A stretch of 64,000 bases of DNA. Source: Ustulina deusta. Lineage: Eukaryota > Ascomycota > Sordariomycetes > Xylariales > Xylariaceae. Location of the stretch: positions 186,001-250,000 of the forward strand of contig JAJNNX010000040.1 of the NCBI GenBank assembly GCA_023159155.1. The letters are read 5' to 3'. Position numbers and translations under genes: made by a program. This document shows positions 12,799 to 25,763 of this stretch, one piece after another (within the stretch, counting starts at the first letter, position 1; every line of letters starts with the position of its first letter). Under the pieces are notes generated by a model. The model searched no databases and had not been told where the DNA came from. It was given only the letters and a program-made list of their open reading frames with translations.

Positions 12799-12805
12799 AG
12801 ATAAG
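12799..12805 (+). promoter_or_regulatory. GATA-factor (AreA/NIT2) site
   Basis: AGATAAG matches HGATAR and lies about 33 bp beyond the NirA/NIT4-type palindrome. A weaker GGATAAG occurs at about 12693-12699. Paired NirA and GATA sites are usual in nitrate-assimilation promoters. Confidence 0.5.
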
Positions 12806-15800
12806 GGACGACGAGCAGCGCGATTGATCCGGTTGGTTGGTTGATTAGACTGAAGAAGCGAGAGAGTGGGATGGTTCTCCGAAGCTTCGTTAACTCGTTC
12901 GAGATTGGCAATTTTGATAGATCCGCACCTACATGAGTTTGTTTAGTGGGATAGAAAAGAGAGGGTTTTGGGGCTGGGGGCGTTGAATTGTGTCAATGTC
13001 TTTGATAATGAGATGTGTTGCGGGAACGAACGTCTACCAAGGATCGTTATGCTTACCACCAGCTTTTTCTTTTTTCTTTTCCCAACTAAAAACTACCTGA
13101 CAGTGTTTGAGATGTAAATGATCAGGTGTTAAGGTACTACCCTGACAAGGAAGCAAGCCAATCCAATTGATTGAAAGCTATGGACGGTCACACATGCCTG
13201 TGTTGTTACGCGTAGCTGACGTAAACAAGACGATCGTTAACTTGCCGCACGTAAGTCGAGCTGATACTTTCAATGGGCCAAGGTTTCAGTGGCCTGTCCA
13301 GTGCGAGTGTTTACGACAGCAAGATGGACAAAGCAATGATCCATGCCGTCCGCTCAGTGAAGGGCGTTGTGCCAAGATCGGAAGGCCGCCAGACAATCTC
13401 AAGTAGCCCCCGGCTTTTTCCTTATCTCGCTCAGGCTTGGAGCCGGCGCGGGTTGGGGCTTGGCCCACTCAGCTCCAGAGATAAGAGCCGGCTGGGTTCA
13501 GGGGCCTGGACGAGTTAGGTCGTATGTAGTTTGAGGATTTGATAAGGGTCTTGACAGGAGAATACAGTAGGTATACCTGCTTAGGTAACACGCCTTCACC
13601 CACATTCGTGAATCTAGGGCGCTGGACACGAAGCTCCTATCTTGGGTTGAGAGTGAGGTGAGGAGACTAACATAATACCTAAGGGAATATAATGTAAGAG
13701 AACTAGCAGCGATTGAATACCGAACAGCACAGTAGACAAGCTCTATGCAATTCGAGCAGTGAAGTAGAGGAAAACACTGAAATTTAAACATCCAATCTAA
13801 ACTTGAAGACGACTGGCTACCTATTTGGGAACCTATGCGTAGAAACTGGGGTGATTGAACCAATTCATGCTGATGTAAAGTTGTGAAGTCTGAGTCGTGA
13901 GTGTGGAGCTAAATACCTATCTTGGTTTGGCGGCATCTTGGCACCCTGGCTGAGACCCACGTCCCAGACGGTCGGGCTTCATCATGGAGGAAGTCGATAA
14001 GAATCTTATTGCAGAATTGGTGAATTGATTATTACCTCATCTCTTATTGGCTGTTATTTTTATTATTTCTCCCTATCTAGGTAGTTACACTAATCCCTAT
14101 GGGTGTCCTTAGTTGCTTGGCTATAAATTTTTCAGTATAGGTCTCTACACTGGGCAGATGCAGACCTGAATACTTAGGACCTCTGATCATTTTCGTATAC
14201 TTCCTACGAGGAGCTTCTGTCCCTGCTAAGTTATTGACGGCTTCTGCTTGGATAGCCTTGATAACCCCCCAACCAGTGCTATTATTCCCGTCAGTCCTAA
14301 ATCGACTAGGTAGGTATGACAAGATGGAGATATGTCATACTTCTATCATATGGTGTCGTGTTGGTTGGTTGACCCATCAAGTCTTCTCTATTTTGTACTG
14401 CCATATTGCAACTAACCAACCAGAGCCGTTTGCTTGGACCCGCACTTTTCGACTACCTGGGGTCAGTTCTATAATACACCTATATCGTTTGATTACGCCA
14501 AAAAAATAAAACAAAAAGAAAAACCCAAAAAAAACACCTTATGTTGAATATATCAGGTTTTCTTTTGTTTTAGAAGTGTAGAATTGATTCAAAGCGACCG
14601 TTTAGGAGGTGCGTGGGTAAGTGGAGTAGATGTGGCCCAGGTGGCTTTACAGAAGAGGTGCTGGTGCGCAGCACCTTCGCTGTTGCACTTGTTTATATTG
14701 TTTATTGTTTTCAATAGTGTACTGAGACTAGATGCGGTATACTGCACTACTATCTAGGTAGACCGATGGTCTGCGAAAAGCACCAACACCAAGACCTCGA
14801 TAGGGCACTTGGAGTGTATCAGGCAAGTTCAATTCTATTTATGGAATGTTAGCTGAATGCTAGATACCTAGAATTTTTCCTCCTCTGTGGCGCAACACCC
14901 GACTCAGTGGTGTGGCCTTGCCGCTTTGGTCCTCAGATTTTTGTTCCCGATATGATACCGGTGCACCGGTTTCCTCCGAGTCGGCAATCGGTTCGGAAGT
15001 CGGACTAACAAACGCTCAGCGGCTTCCAACATATGAGAAAAGTTTTCGCGACATTCGAACTAATTACGTGGGTGGCTGTTATTGTCTACGCTTGGAGCCC
15101 GGCTAAGGGTTCGGACTGCTCCTACGGCTCCTGGTCCGACCTAGGCAACGTGGGCTTGGCCACGTCGGGACGGCAGCAGGCAGTGGCTCCCGGAGAGATG
15201 AAGACGGGGAGGCAGGATATGCTGGTAGTCCCCTTTTTTTTTTTCCTTTTTTTTTCTGGTTTTGATAGTCAATGATTCCAGGAACTTATGCTCTTTGTCG
15301 CGATGGTGATCGTGAAATGGGGTTAGCGACTAGAGAGTCTGCTCATAGAATGCCTCGCAATTACACGAGGAAACTAGAATACGCCGGCTACGACGTTTTC
15401 CAAGACCTATATGTGCATTTGAGTTCTCTTGGAAGGTAACACAGGGTAAGTCACCGGACCTTTGATCCGGCGGCGTTTGGTAATATTGACTAAGATATGT
15501 TCAAGGTTGTTTTGGATGTGCTAATCTTATATATTTCATGACCATTCACCTTGACGCCAAGCCAAACATCCCCAAATATCGTCGGCCTCCTGCAGGCAGA
15601 GACTGGGCTGTATCACGCCGGCTCGATACCGCTTGACTGACCTAGGTGCCGAAGCGAGACAGTGTCATCTGGTACACGTGCAACAAGTCGCTACCTGCCG
15701 GTTACCGGCACTTCATCTCTGCAATCGCGCTGGAGGTTCTGATAGATCGGTGGCAATGTGTCGCCGAACTGGTGTTCGCCTTGCATACATAGGCGGGTAC

Positions 15801-17042
15801 TATCTTGAGCCGTACCTTTTGAGGTTTGGATCGCTCTCTTGAATGGTAGACCTGGCTACACATTTGGGCAGGAATTACACTGTTGGGCCAACCGGCACGG
15901 TGCCTCGATCGAGATCAAAGTTGTGTATCGGCCGTCGACCACTTGATGGCTTCGTTCGTTTCGGCACGCCGGCAATGCGACCCGAGAATCGAAAATAAAG
16001 AGGGAGAAAAAAACCGGCGCGGCTATGTCGGTGCTGAGTCGCTGCCTGTTGCCGTCTCACCCTCCTCCTCAAAGCATTATCGAAGTGGAAGTGCCCAATA
16101 TGATCGAAGCCACGGTAAGACCTCTCATCCCATTTGATACACTTCGCTCGAGCCCCTTGCCATCCGTTGATAAGAGAAATTGTCTCTTACCGCTCGTTAA
16201 TGCTCCAACCCTAGTCCTCGTAGTCAGCACATATTTTTAGTTCTCCTGTTATCCAAACCTTGCGGTGTGGAACGCGGCTCTCGGGAACACTCCACCGGGT
16301 TGTGTCTGGAGCCGTACTGATAGCTTGTCAATTTTCTGAAGAGACAAGGGAACAACATAGTGGCAATGTCTCAAGTTCAAAATCTGTCATATTTCTCTAA
16401 TGCGATGATCTTGTCTAGGGAATGTGTCCATGTGAACGGGACGGTTGGAAAGGCGACAGCCTTGTGTGAGTCTGGAAGTGTGGTTTCACTGCGCCGGTCT
16501 GAATATGCATTACTACTGCTTTTATCTTTGTCCAATCAACACCGGCCAAGGGCGCCGCAACTAAAGCTCGACGGGAATATAGATGAGTTGTCCATTTGCT
16601 TGGTACTTGGCCGGGTAAATAGTAGTGATGCGGCATAGGCTGTCGGTCTGGGTCCACGGCACCGGACTTCAACAGGGGCGCTAGGTCCCGGCTGCCCACT
16701 GCCACTAGGCTTGAGCCGCATCTTCATTGCCGTTAGTGGGTCGATGAAAGGCAAGATCAGCTCGAATTTTGGATATCGAAAAAATTTACTACCAACAGTG
16801 AAAACGGTTCTCGGCCCCTGGCTAGATCTCACCGCGTACCTATGGATGTCGTGCCAAGATTGTACGCATAGACTCTCTGAGAAATGCGATAGATAAATAG
16901 AGCTCGTTCTACTCTGTATCCTATCTTGACATCTCCTACGTGATACTAACACTGTTCTCACTTCCTACCCACAACACCTCTTTTATATCGAGTAATTTAA
17001 CAAGAAGTCTGCCTGTGCCGATCCACCAGACTCTGATACGCA

Positions 17043-18019
17043 ATGTCGGAAAAATCCTCTGCCTTAGTATACCCCCCGGCACAACAACCGGAAGCAGACA
17101 TCCCATCACCGAACCTGAATCCCACAGAAAACCAGTCAATTGCCTCGAGAGCATGGGGGCATATGTTGGAAGACATCCGTCCTTCAGGCTTTGTCGAGCT
17201 TGAGCTTATTTTCCTGACCTTGTGAGGAACGCCCACCCCCTGTTGAGTCGGTTGACAAAACACAAGGCGATGGCGAGGCCATATTGCTATGCCCTCGACC
17301 TTTTCAAGTAATGTCTTCTGCGTCTTATTGTCGACGATAACTAACGGTCCAACGTTTTAAGCTGCATCGGAATTCAAGACGCCATCTCATTCCCCGACTA
17401 TCACTGCTTCGCTTCCAACCAGACCGGCAACACCGTATTCCTGGTCATCGCCCTAGTCCTACCTTGGCTCGACGGCGAGAACTTCTTTGTACCAAATATT
17501 GGAGCCGCGCTCGGCTTTTTCCTCCTAGGCAGTTGGCTGACCGGCCAGGTCAGTCATATTGTCGGGCCTCGTATGAGGCTATGGCTGGTGTGTTGCAACC
17601 TGATCCAGACGGTTCTGGTCTTCGTGGCCGCAGTGCTGCAGTTCAGGTACGGTGTCGAGTCCCAAGGACCGGTGGCGGTCATGGTGGTGGGGTTGCTCGC
17701 CTTTGCCTCCGGGAGCCAAGTCGTCCAGCCTCGCTCGATGAAGATGACCGAGATTAGTACGGCCATGGCAACGGCGGCTTGGGTCGACTTGATCATAGAC
17801 CCCAAGCTCCTCCAAGCTCGGAACCAACCTCGAACGAGACGCGTCATGTTCCTGCTGGCACTGGTGGGCGGTTCACTTCTGGGCGCCGGGATCTACCGTG
17901 TAGCCGGGTCTGCCGTGGCCATATTCATCTCGGCTGCTGGGAAATTTGTCGTGACCATCATGTATATATTCAATAGCGCGGACAAGCCGAGGAAGACAGC
18001 GGCAGATGCGAATTGCTAG
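17043..18019 (+). CDS. DUF1275 (YoaK-type) integral membrane protein
   Basis: Predicted 278 residues from exons 17043-17221 and 17362-18019. The 140-bp intron (GTGAGG donor; CTAAC branch and TTTTAAG acceptor) rebuilds a Phe codon, giving FLTFCIGIQDAISFPDYHCF. The hydrophilic N-terminus of about 45 residues is Pro-rich. The family hallmark follows directly: GIQDAISFPDYHCFASNQTGNTVF, then six to seven hydrophobic segments including FLLGSWLTGQV, VFVAAVLQF, VMVVGLLAFASG and MFLLALVGGSLLGAGIYR. DUF1275 proteins are widespread in fungi and bacteria. Their substrate is unknown and a transport role is only presumed. A 5-residue basic stretch near the C-terminus is probably cytosolic. No regulatory clue is seen. 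Confidence 0.88.
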
Positions 18020-18694
18020 ACAGAACGAACAAGTTACGAGTTATGATGAATGAGCGGCATTGGATGTATTTATCTAGATATCATAATGACAATGGATAGG
18101 TCGATTAGTCAGTTAGTTGAGAAATAAGTTGGGGCCCGTTCACGAAACACCAATACTCTCGTTCATATAAGTTATGTAAGTACTACCTAAGGTACTGATC
18201 GATATCTTGCGTAGATATATCATCCCTTTAGGCTTAGTACCTTACCCACCTAAATATGTACTTATATAAGGGTAACAGGTATCTATAGGTACCTACATAG
18301 GTAGTCAACTTACATAAGTAGGTACACATGTACCTTGGGGAGTTTAATTGAGAGGTCAGGTGGTGTCGCGTTCTACACTAGTCTAGGTACCTAACCCTAG
18401 GTAATTAGCGTAAAGATACCTGGCTCTATTAGGCGGGTCCTCGCGGCAACTACCTATGGTGCGCGGTCCGGGAACAGCAATACGCGCCCGCACAAACACC
18501 CGCAACAGCCAAGCCATTGCATTCATTGAATCCATCGACAATGTAAGCAACTGAACAACACACCACCACTCCCGACAGCCGACAACCAATAGCTGCCCAC
18601 TGACCCGACGACATCCCATGCGTCTTGGGATCCCAATTGATCCCAACTCAATTCACATGGAGGTTGATGGGGACCGAGGTTCCGAGCCTTCTTC
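18020..18694. other. Intergenic with dense TAGGTA/TACCTA words
   Basis: The stretch 18178-18345 is packed with TAGGTA and TACCTA hexamers, often as the palindrome TAGGTACCTA. The last ~250 bp are the promoter and leader of the RecQ gene. No gene is seen. Confidence 0.6.
18178..18400. repeat. Cluster of TAGGTA/TACCTA hexamers
   Basis: Repeated TAGGTACCTA-type palindromes and half-sites interspersed with TATATAAG-like AT-rich bases. The same words recur in most other intergenic regions of this window, for example near 9230, 14308, 30845, 34020, 36890, 42471 and 54790. Confidence 0.6.
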
Positions 18695-21600
18695 ATGACT
18701 CGAAACAACCTCCACGATCAACTGTCCTGGCTGTTGGCGAACATCGACCTCTGCACCCCCAACGCGCCCCCGTTGCCGCCCGTGCGCGAGTCCGCCTCTA
18801 CCACATCCTCGCCCGTCGACGAGACCGTGTTCTTCACGCCTACTGCAGGGCTCTCGCCTGCGACGCGTCCGAATGAATCCTCTACCGCTGAGCTGTATCC
18901 CGTCCTGCCCAGGGGACCGAGCCACCCCTCTGCCTCGACTTCTGCCCCGACTTCTGCCCCAGTCGATGGGGCTGCGGTGCCCAAGCTTGCATCGCGCGAG
19001 ATTCAACTCGGGGAGGCCGTAGCGGCGAACATGGGCCGCCTCGTGTCCAAGTCCAACTCGAAACGGCCAAATCTCATCCTTCACCAAGAACATCTCCTCT
19101 CTCCGGCCCCCACCACGGCTGCTGGTGCTTCACTGTCGAGCGACTATCCTGCATTTCTAGCCAAGAACTCGGCTAAGCGCCGGACAGCCGCGAGAAATGT
19201 CCCCTCCGAACCACGGCCCGAGAGCGTGTCTCTCACACCGGGGCTTACCCACTCAACTACTCGTAGCATGGACACAATTGATTTGACGAACGATAGCGGA
19301 CGGACATCTTCCATCGCCACGGTCTTTGGGGGCGATACTCGGCTTTGGAGAGAGGATTTTGCCTCTCGACCCGAACCCGTGACCCCCAGTGAGGCCTCGG
19401 AATTCGTGTTCGGTAGTACCAAAATGGTTTGGCGTGAGGACTACGCCAGCCGACCTGGCCCAGTTTCCACCGACGATGACTCTGTCGTATTCGGCAGCGA
19501 CGTTATGGTGTGGGAGGAAGAAGCTGCTCGGCGTTCAGAGCCTCAATCCACCAAGCGTGGAAAGAAGCGAAAGAGTGATCAGATCAGCAAACCATCAACC
19601 ACATCTACAGATGATTTCCCAGACATCATGGACCTTCTTTCCGACGATGAAATTTTGCATATGTCGGCGAAGCCATCCCCGGCGAAGTCACCCGCTAGAA
19701 GAAAGCTGAAGACCAGCCCCGGTAGAACGCCTTCCAAAATAAAAGCTGCAACCAAAACTCCCTCGAAACGGAGAACAGATTTTGCTCATGATTTACCCTC
19801 TGTTAACCCTCGGCGCGTTGAAATGTCCCCATCCAAAACTCCCAAGAAAAGCTCAACCTCGGACAAATTAGAGCTTTCCCAGGCGAAATTGGACTTATTG
19901 CTTCTGGATTCCGATTCAGTATTTGGGAGTGACACGGAGCATGTTTCGAAGCGTGAGATACAAATATCGCCTCTCATGAGAAGCGACGAGCGGGTTATAC
20001 AGGACTCGGATGAAGAAGTCATGACTCCACCTGTATACAAGGAGCCTGAGAGCCCAATCCTGCAAACCGACAGGAAGCGACATCTTGGTTCTCAACACGA
20101 GCAATTAACTGCCCTCCAAGACACACCTTCAAGGAAACGCACCCTGGTTTCGAGTCAGAGCGTAACTGTAGTTCACTCGATGCAAATGAGTCAACATAAG
20201 AAACAATCGCAAATCAAACCAATTGAATTTCGCGGTGAGGTTAAAACTAACACAGCTGCGGATGCTGCTCCAAGTACTCAAATAGATGTTCACTATGGCG
20301 ATGAGAAGCTATCAGCCATGCTTCAACTGTTTCTTCGTCAGCCATCAATTATCGAGATGAAGCGGATGTCCTTGGAAGAGGGTCTGCGGCACAATAGAGA
20401 GAGCTTCAAAAAATCACTCCAGGAAGGTTCCCTTGAACCTAGAGAACGCCTAAGACGCGACAAAGAGCGGTTGATGAAGCAGCAGGCATCCCTAGAAGTT
20501 CTGAGCAATGAGTATCGGTCTTACGAAGAATTGACAAAGAAAAAGGATGCTCTTATCGCTCGCATTGCCGATGCATATGAGCACGATTTAAACACGGAAG
20601 ATGACGAGACTCAATTGCAAGGGTTGGACGCCCAACTCAAAAACCGTCAAGATTCGTTGAAGACGCATTTAGCGGATGCGGATATCAAAGATCCTGCTCA
20701 GTATGAACACCAAACCGTTCGTGGGCTATATGCGCACCAGTCTGAGTCAGTTGTGGAAGCTACGCAAGCTCCTCAACTCACAGTGCCTTTAAGCTTGTCT
20801 CGGGAATCGAGTCAAATTCCAGCTATGGGAAGCACACAGGTTATAATGCAGACCCAGGTCCCATCACGACTCGATGCTCATCGACTAGGCATTGACACCC
20901 GTTCGAGTGAGCCATCTAACTCACAGGTAGGGAGAGATCGCCATTTAACTCTATCGTCACCTCGGCGCGTACCTCGAGATGAGCACCACTTATCTGCAGG
21001 CACGAGAAGAACAGGTACTGCGATATCAGCCCCACATCCAGTCTTTGATACCATGGATTATGAAGGCGAGGATCTTGAAGCCGACGACTTTTTGCCTGGC
21101 CGTAACTTGCCTAAGACAACACGGACCGTGCACCAGTCGAGCACCGCCAAGAGCTGCAGGAGCCCGAGGAAAGAAGTCCCCCCTCAGAGGATAGGATATG
21201 AAAGCGATTACAGTGACGATATTGACATCACAGAGCTAGCTCAAGAGATTGAGTTTCAGCAGTCGTCATCGGAGGCTAGACCTCCAAAGGTTACGCGGCC
21301 CGTGCTCTCCGAAACCTCAGGTAACCTGGGAGCACGTAAAGAAAAGTCTACTGCCAAGAGGAGACAGAACGCAACGGCCGCCCCAGTTTCACCTCGGCAC
21401 AAGAAGTTCCCTTGGTACAAGGACATCAAACGAGCACTCAAAGATCGATTTAGGATGAATGGCTTCCGACACAATCAACTCGAGGCGATCAATGCTACGC
21501 TTGCGGGGAATGATGCCTTCATCTTGATGCCTACCGGAGGTGGAAAGTCTCTCTGCTATCAGCTGCCTGCTGTAGTAACTACCGGGAAAACCAATGGCAT

Positions 21601-24188
21601 CACCGTCGTTGTGTCCCCTCTTCTCAGTCTGATGCAAGATCAGGTTGAGCATCTCAAGGCGCTCAATATTGCTGCGACAACTTTTAATGGAGACACCACG
21701 CCTGCAGCGAAGAAAGAGATCATGGATGCGTTGAAGCAACCCCATCCAGAACACTACTTTCAGCTTCTTTATGTCACACCTGAGATGATAAATAAGAGTG
21801 CAGCTTTTGGGAATGGCTTAAAATGTCTCTACGACCACAATAAACTTGCTCGTCTTGTTATTGATGAAGCGCATTGTGTTAGTCAATGGGGCCACGACTT
21901 TCGACCAGACTACAAGCAGCTAGGCATGTTCCGGGAACGATTTCCTAGGATCCCCTTAATGGCACTGACGGCTACCGCAACCCAAAACGTCATCATGGAT
22001 GTAAAACACAACCTTGGTATTGAGAAATGTGATCAGTTCACGCAAAGTTTCAATCGACCCAACCTGTATTACGAAGTCCGGAGGAAGGAGAAAGATAACA
22101 CTGCAAGTATTGCTGATTTAATCAACTCGAAATACCCAGGGAAAACCGGTATTGTTTATACACTCTCTAGAAAATCTGCGGAGACTATTGCGCAAAAATT
22201 ACGAGATCAAGGCATTTCCTCTCATCACTATCACGCTAGCGTGGACCCGAAGGAAAAGGTGCGAATACAACGGGACTGGCAGCAGGGGAAGATCAAAGTC
22301 GTCGTCGCTACAATTGCTTTCGGAATGGGCATTGACAAGCCGGATGTGCGTTTTGTTATTCACCAATCCATTCCCAAGAGCCTTGAGGGGTACTATCAGG
22401 AAACCGGGCGTGCAGGCCGTGACGGCAAGGCATCTGAATGCTATCTTTACTTTGGTTATGGGGATGTCACTCAACTTCGGAAGTTGATCGCCGATGGTGA
22501 CGGCAATGAAGAGCAAAAAGAACGGCAGAGAAATATGCTTGGCGTGGTTACCGCTTTCTGTGACAATCAAAGTGATTGTCGTCGAGTTGAGATTCTCCGC
22601 TACTTCGGAGAAACATTTAGTAAAGCCCAATGCCACGCCACCTGCGATAATTGCAAGTCTAAAGATCAGTTCGAAGAGAAGGATTTTACCAAGTACGCGC
22701 TTGGCGTACTCGAGATTGCGAGGTCGGAGGGACGAGTAACACTTGCGCAATGCACTGACTACCTCATGGGCAAGAAGAAGAAATCCGACTTCAATTCCGT
22801 AGTGGAGCAATTCCATGGCATGGCCAGACATATGCCTAAGCATGAAGTTCATCGTGTTGTCGACCGACTACTTGCTGAGGAAGCACTGAGGGAGGAGAAT
22901 GTATTCAAGACGACGGTGAGAATGGCGGTCCAATACTTCAAAGTAGGTTCCCTTCTTAGTGACAGAATGTTGTTTTCAAGCTGACACCAGGTTTTAGATT
23001 GGACGAATGGCGCGCTCTTTCCTGGCTGATGGACGCCAACTCCGACTGACTACTCGCGTCAAGAGCGGAGGTGGTCATACTGGCGCCGTGAAGGTCCAGA
23101 GGCGTTTGGATGCTCCAGCAGCTCCAGCAACTAGAAAAGAACATGCGGTGCAATTCACTTCCACGCTCGTGTCCTCACCGGCCCGGAAATCAGCTAGCAA
23201 AAAGAAAGGTAAGGCTGTGGCGAATTATGACGAGGAAAGTGACGAAGACTTCGGCACACACAGCAATGGATATGCCCGGGATGGTTTTGTAGTTGGTAAT
23301 GATGACAACTCGGACGATGATTTCGAAACAATGCCTCCTCCTGTGGCTAGACGTCGAAAGGCAAACCCGGTTGGGCCACCTATATCGCGTGATGCTCGTC
23401 TGAGTGAGGAAAATCTCACCGAAGTTCAAAAGGACATCCTCGAAAGCTTCTTTAAGGATGCCCAAAGACTAGAAGAGAAAATTAGGACGTCACATGGACG
23501 CAGGGCACCCCTCTTTCCCCAACTCCAACTTCGTGAGATGGGATTACGGTGGACGGTTTCCTTGGACCAAATGCGGCAGATCCCAGGCATCGACGGAGAC
23601 ATGGTGACCCGGCATGGGAATAAGCTGCTGCCGCTAATTCAACAATATCACCAACAGCATCAGGAAATCATGGGCCTGTCATCAGAACCGCCTGCTATGC
23701 CTCACTTAGGCGAAATCGTGGACTTAGTGACTACCGATGATGACGATGACGATCAGGATACGGAAGCCATCGAGGATGATGATGATGATGATGACGACGA
23801 CGACGACAATGATGACGAAGAAGGTGGCGAAACTTCAGGCTACTTTCAACCCTCTGCTACAGAAAAGACGTTTATGGAGAATTTCCACCGTGCTAATCAA
23901 CGGGAAGATTCCTCTGCCAAGTTTCGTGAACGTCTCTCAGACACCGGCACTGGAAGAGGAGGAAAGAACAACTGGCGTGGCGGTAAGAAGCAATATGCGC
24001 CTAGGCGGTCGTCGGGCGGCAAATTCGCTGGGGTCAAAAAGAAACGAGCCGCAACTAAGCGGACCGCGAGTGGTCAATCTTCCCGGGGCTCGGGAACTTC
24101 GTCTCAGGGCAGGGCAACTCCTGCTAGAAGCAAGAGTAGCAGAGCTCAAGGCGTCGGGTTTGACGGTATTGGGCTTATGGATCATTAG
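18695..24188 (+). CDS. SGS1: RecQ-family DNA helicase (Sgs1/BLM/QDE-3 type)
   Basis: Predicted 1,812 residues from exons 18695-22942 and 22998-24188. The 55-bp intron joins QYFK to IGRMARSF inside the winged-helix region. The long N-terminal part (about 1-900) is Ser/acidic-rich and probably disordered, with three copies of a VFG...W..E motif from residues 210, 238 and 265 and a charged coiled-coil stretch near 545-640. The helicase core starts near 900: Walker A LMPTGGGKS (945-952), DEAH (1057-1060), TATATQNV, GMGIDKPDVRFVIHQ, and QETGRAGRDG. An RQC zinc module (C1295 ... CHATCDNC) and winged helix follow. An HRDC domain lies at about 1556-1640. Next is a run of Asp residues and a basic, Gly/Ser-rich tail. 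Family role: dissolution of double Holliday junctions with Top3-Rmi1, replication-fork repair, and (QDE-3) quelling. The frame is intact. Confidence 0.95.
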
Positions 24189-25763
24189 CTGACCAACAAC
24201 ATAATCGAAAGCTTCTCAATGCGGACTTGTACATGGGAGGGCAGGAGGAAACCTACCTGAGGGTAGGACTAGAATCCGGGGCGCTTGGTTTTGTTATCGA
24301 TGATTTAGCGATCGCTCTCGCTACCACCGCACTTGTTTCTCGGGCATTTTTGCATGGCATGGCGTCGTTGTGTGGCATCGTGTTTGCTAATGTGGCAAAA
24401 CGTAGCATAGTAGCGTAGTATATATGGCATGGTGTGTTGCTTGCTGCCTGCCCAACATGAACCAATGGAATTACCCAGCATGATTTACTTCAGGTAACTT
24501 TGCACCCTGATCGGTGTGGCCTCAGACTCATCCACTGCATTGGTGAATTTACGATTTTTCAGACCATTAATTCCGCTACCCTTTTAATTGATCGCGGATA
24601 GAAACGGACGGGGGAGATATACCGGAACTTGCTGGTTGACGTAGATTTACAAACATGGGGTATATCTTGGTTATACTCGTGGGATATCCGTAGGTAGGTA
24701 ATTACTTCATGAAAAAAAATAGCCCTCCAAATATTCCCAGCCTGCTCAAAAGTCGAAGAGGAACAGCCCATTATGGATCCGTATTACCTTCTCTGCGAGC
24801 GGATTGGGAATGTGTTGGCATGGAGAATGGCGTCGATGAGAAGACTACAAACTAAGTGTTTGGCTAGTGTTTTAGAAAGGCATGTATGTCCAATGCACGT
24901 CCGTCTATATCTTGAGTCCAACTTCGTCATGTAATCACATATTATGGGCCAGAACTCTCGCAGGCCGATGACGAGGAAAAATGAGTCCCTGTTTCGTGCT
25001 AGGGAGGCTATATTCCACAATTTCTTCAATGTCTGTCCGCCTGTCGGCATCGTGCCTCTCCCGTGCTTCTCCTAATAATCAATTCAGGCAAAATGCGGTT
25101 TGCCGTTTCAATTCAAATCTACCTGCAGAGGCCCGACCCAACGTACTGCTTGATCATTGTTTGGTTCTTTCTATGCTACAATATACAACTTGAATATTTT
25201 GATTTCTGCTGGTCTGGTATGGCAACTTGCCTCGTCGCTCTCCTTCCTTCCCTCCTCTGTGCGAATTTCAGTCCAGTAACTCTCTCCCCAAAAAAGGAAA
25301 TTGTGCCTGATCAGAGTGCCGTGGAGGTATCTTTGAACGGTGGAAAAAAAATTACCTGGAAACAGAAAGTTGCAGAACAGATCAGAAAAGGGAAAAAAAA
25401 AAGAACCAAAAAAAAACCAAGAATGAACGCCTACTCTCCCTTCCTTCCCCTTCTCCTCGATGAAGTACGCCGACGTTGCATGGCCCCTGGGTCTACTCGG
25501 CTATTTTTGAGTGAAGAGGAGCAAATAGACAAGTATGACTATGGACAGTAAGGGAAATATGGTGTGAGATGGCGAGTCGGCCTATTGTGCTTGACAGCTG
25601 TATGACCACAGCGCAAGACTAAGAAGAGACGTGTATGATTATCGACGCTCTTCGTGGCGAATTTGGGGGCTCAGGCCTGGCTAGCAGGCCTGTAACATGT
25701 GGAAGGTAGAATGGGGAGTGGATGTCGTAGATGTAGTAGTGCACTTAGTTAGATTCAACAAGC
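24189..25763. other. Convergent 3' intergenic region
   Basis: This lies between the 3' ends of the RecQ gene (plus) and the Kar9 gene (minus). A plus-strand frame with ATG at 25093 runs 152 codons to 25551. It is dominated by a Lys-rich stretch encoded by A-runs and has no domain. I regard it as untranslated or chance sequence. Confidence 0.5.

Larger units (their letters stand above)
12394..17042. other. Nitrate-transporter promoter followed by a gene desert
   Basis: The first ~450 bp carry the nitrogen-control sites. The rest, to the DUF1275 gene, has no supported gene. It shows poly-T and poly-A runs (for example near 14500-14540 and 15233-15255) and scattered TAGGTA words. Overlapping short frames on both strands lack domains. 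Confidence 0.5.

Noticed and set aside
22199..22852. 217-codon minus-strand frame inside the RecQ gene
   Set aside because: Antisense to the conserved helicase core; no independent domain.
25093..25551. 152-codon plus-strand frame with ATG between the RecQ and Kar9 genes
   Set aside because: It has no domain, a Lys stretch created by A-runs, and lies in the convergent 3' region of two genes.
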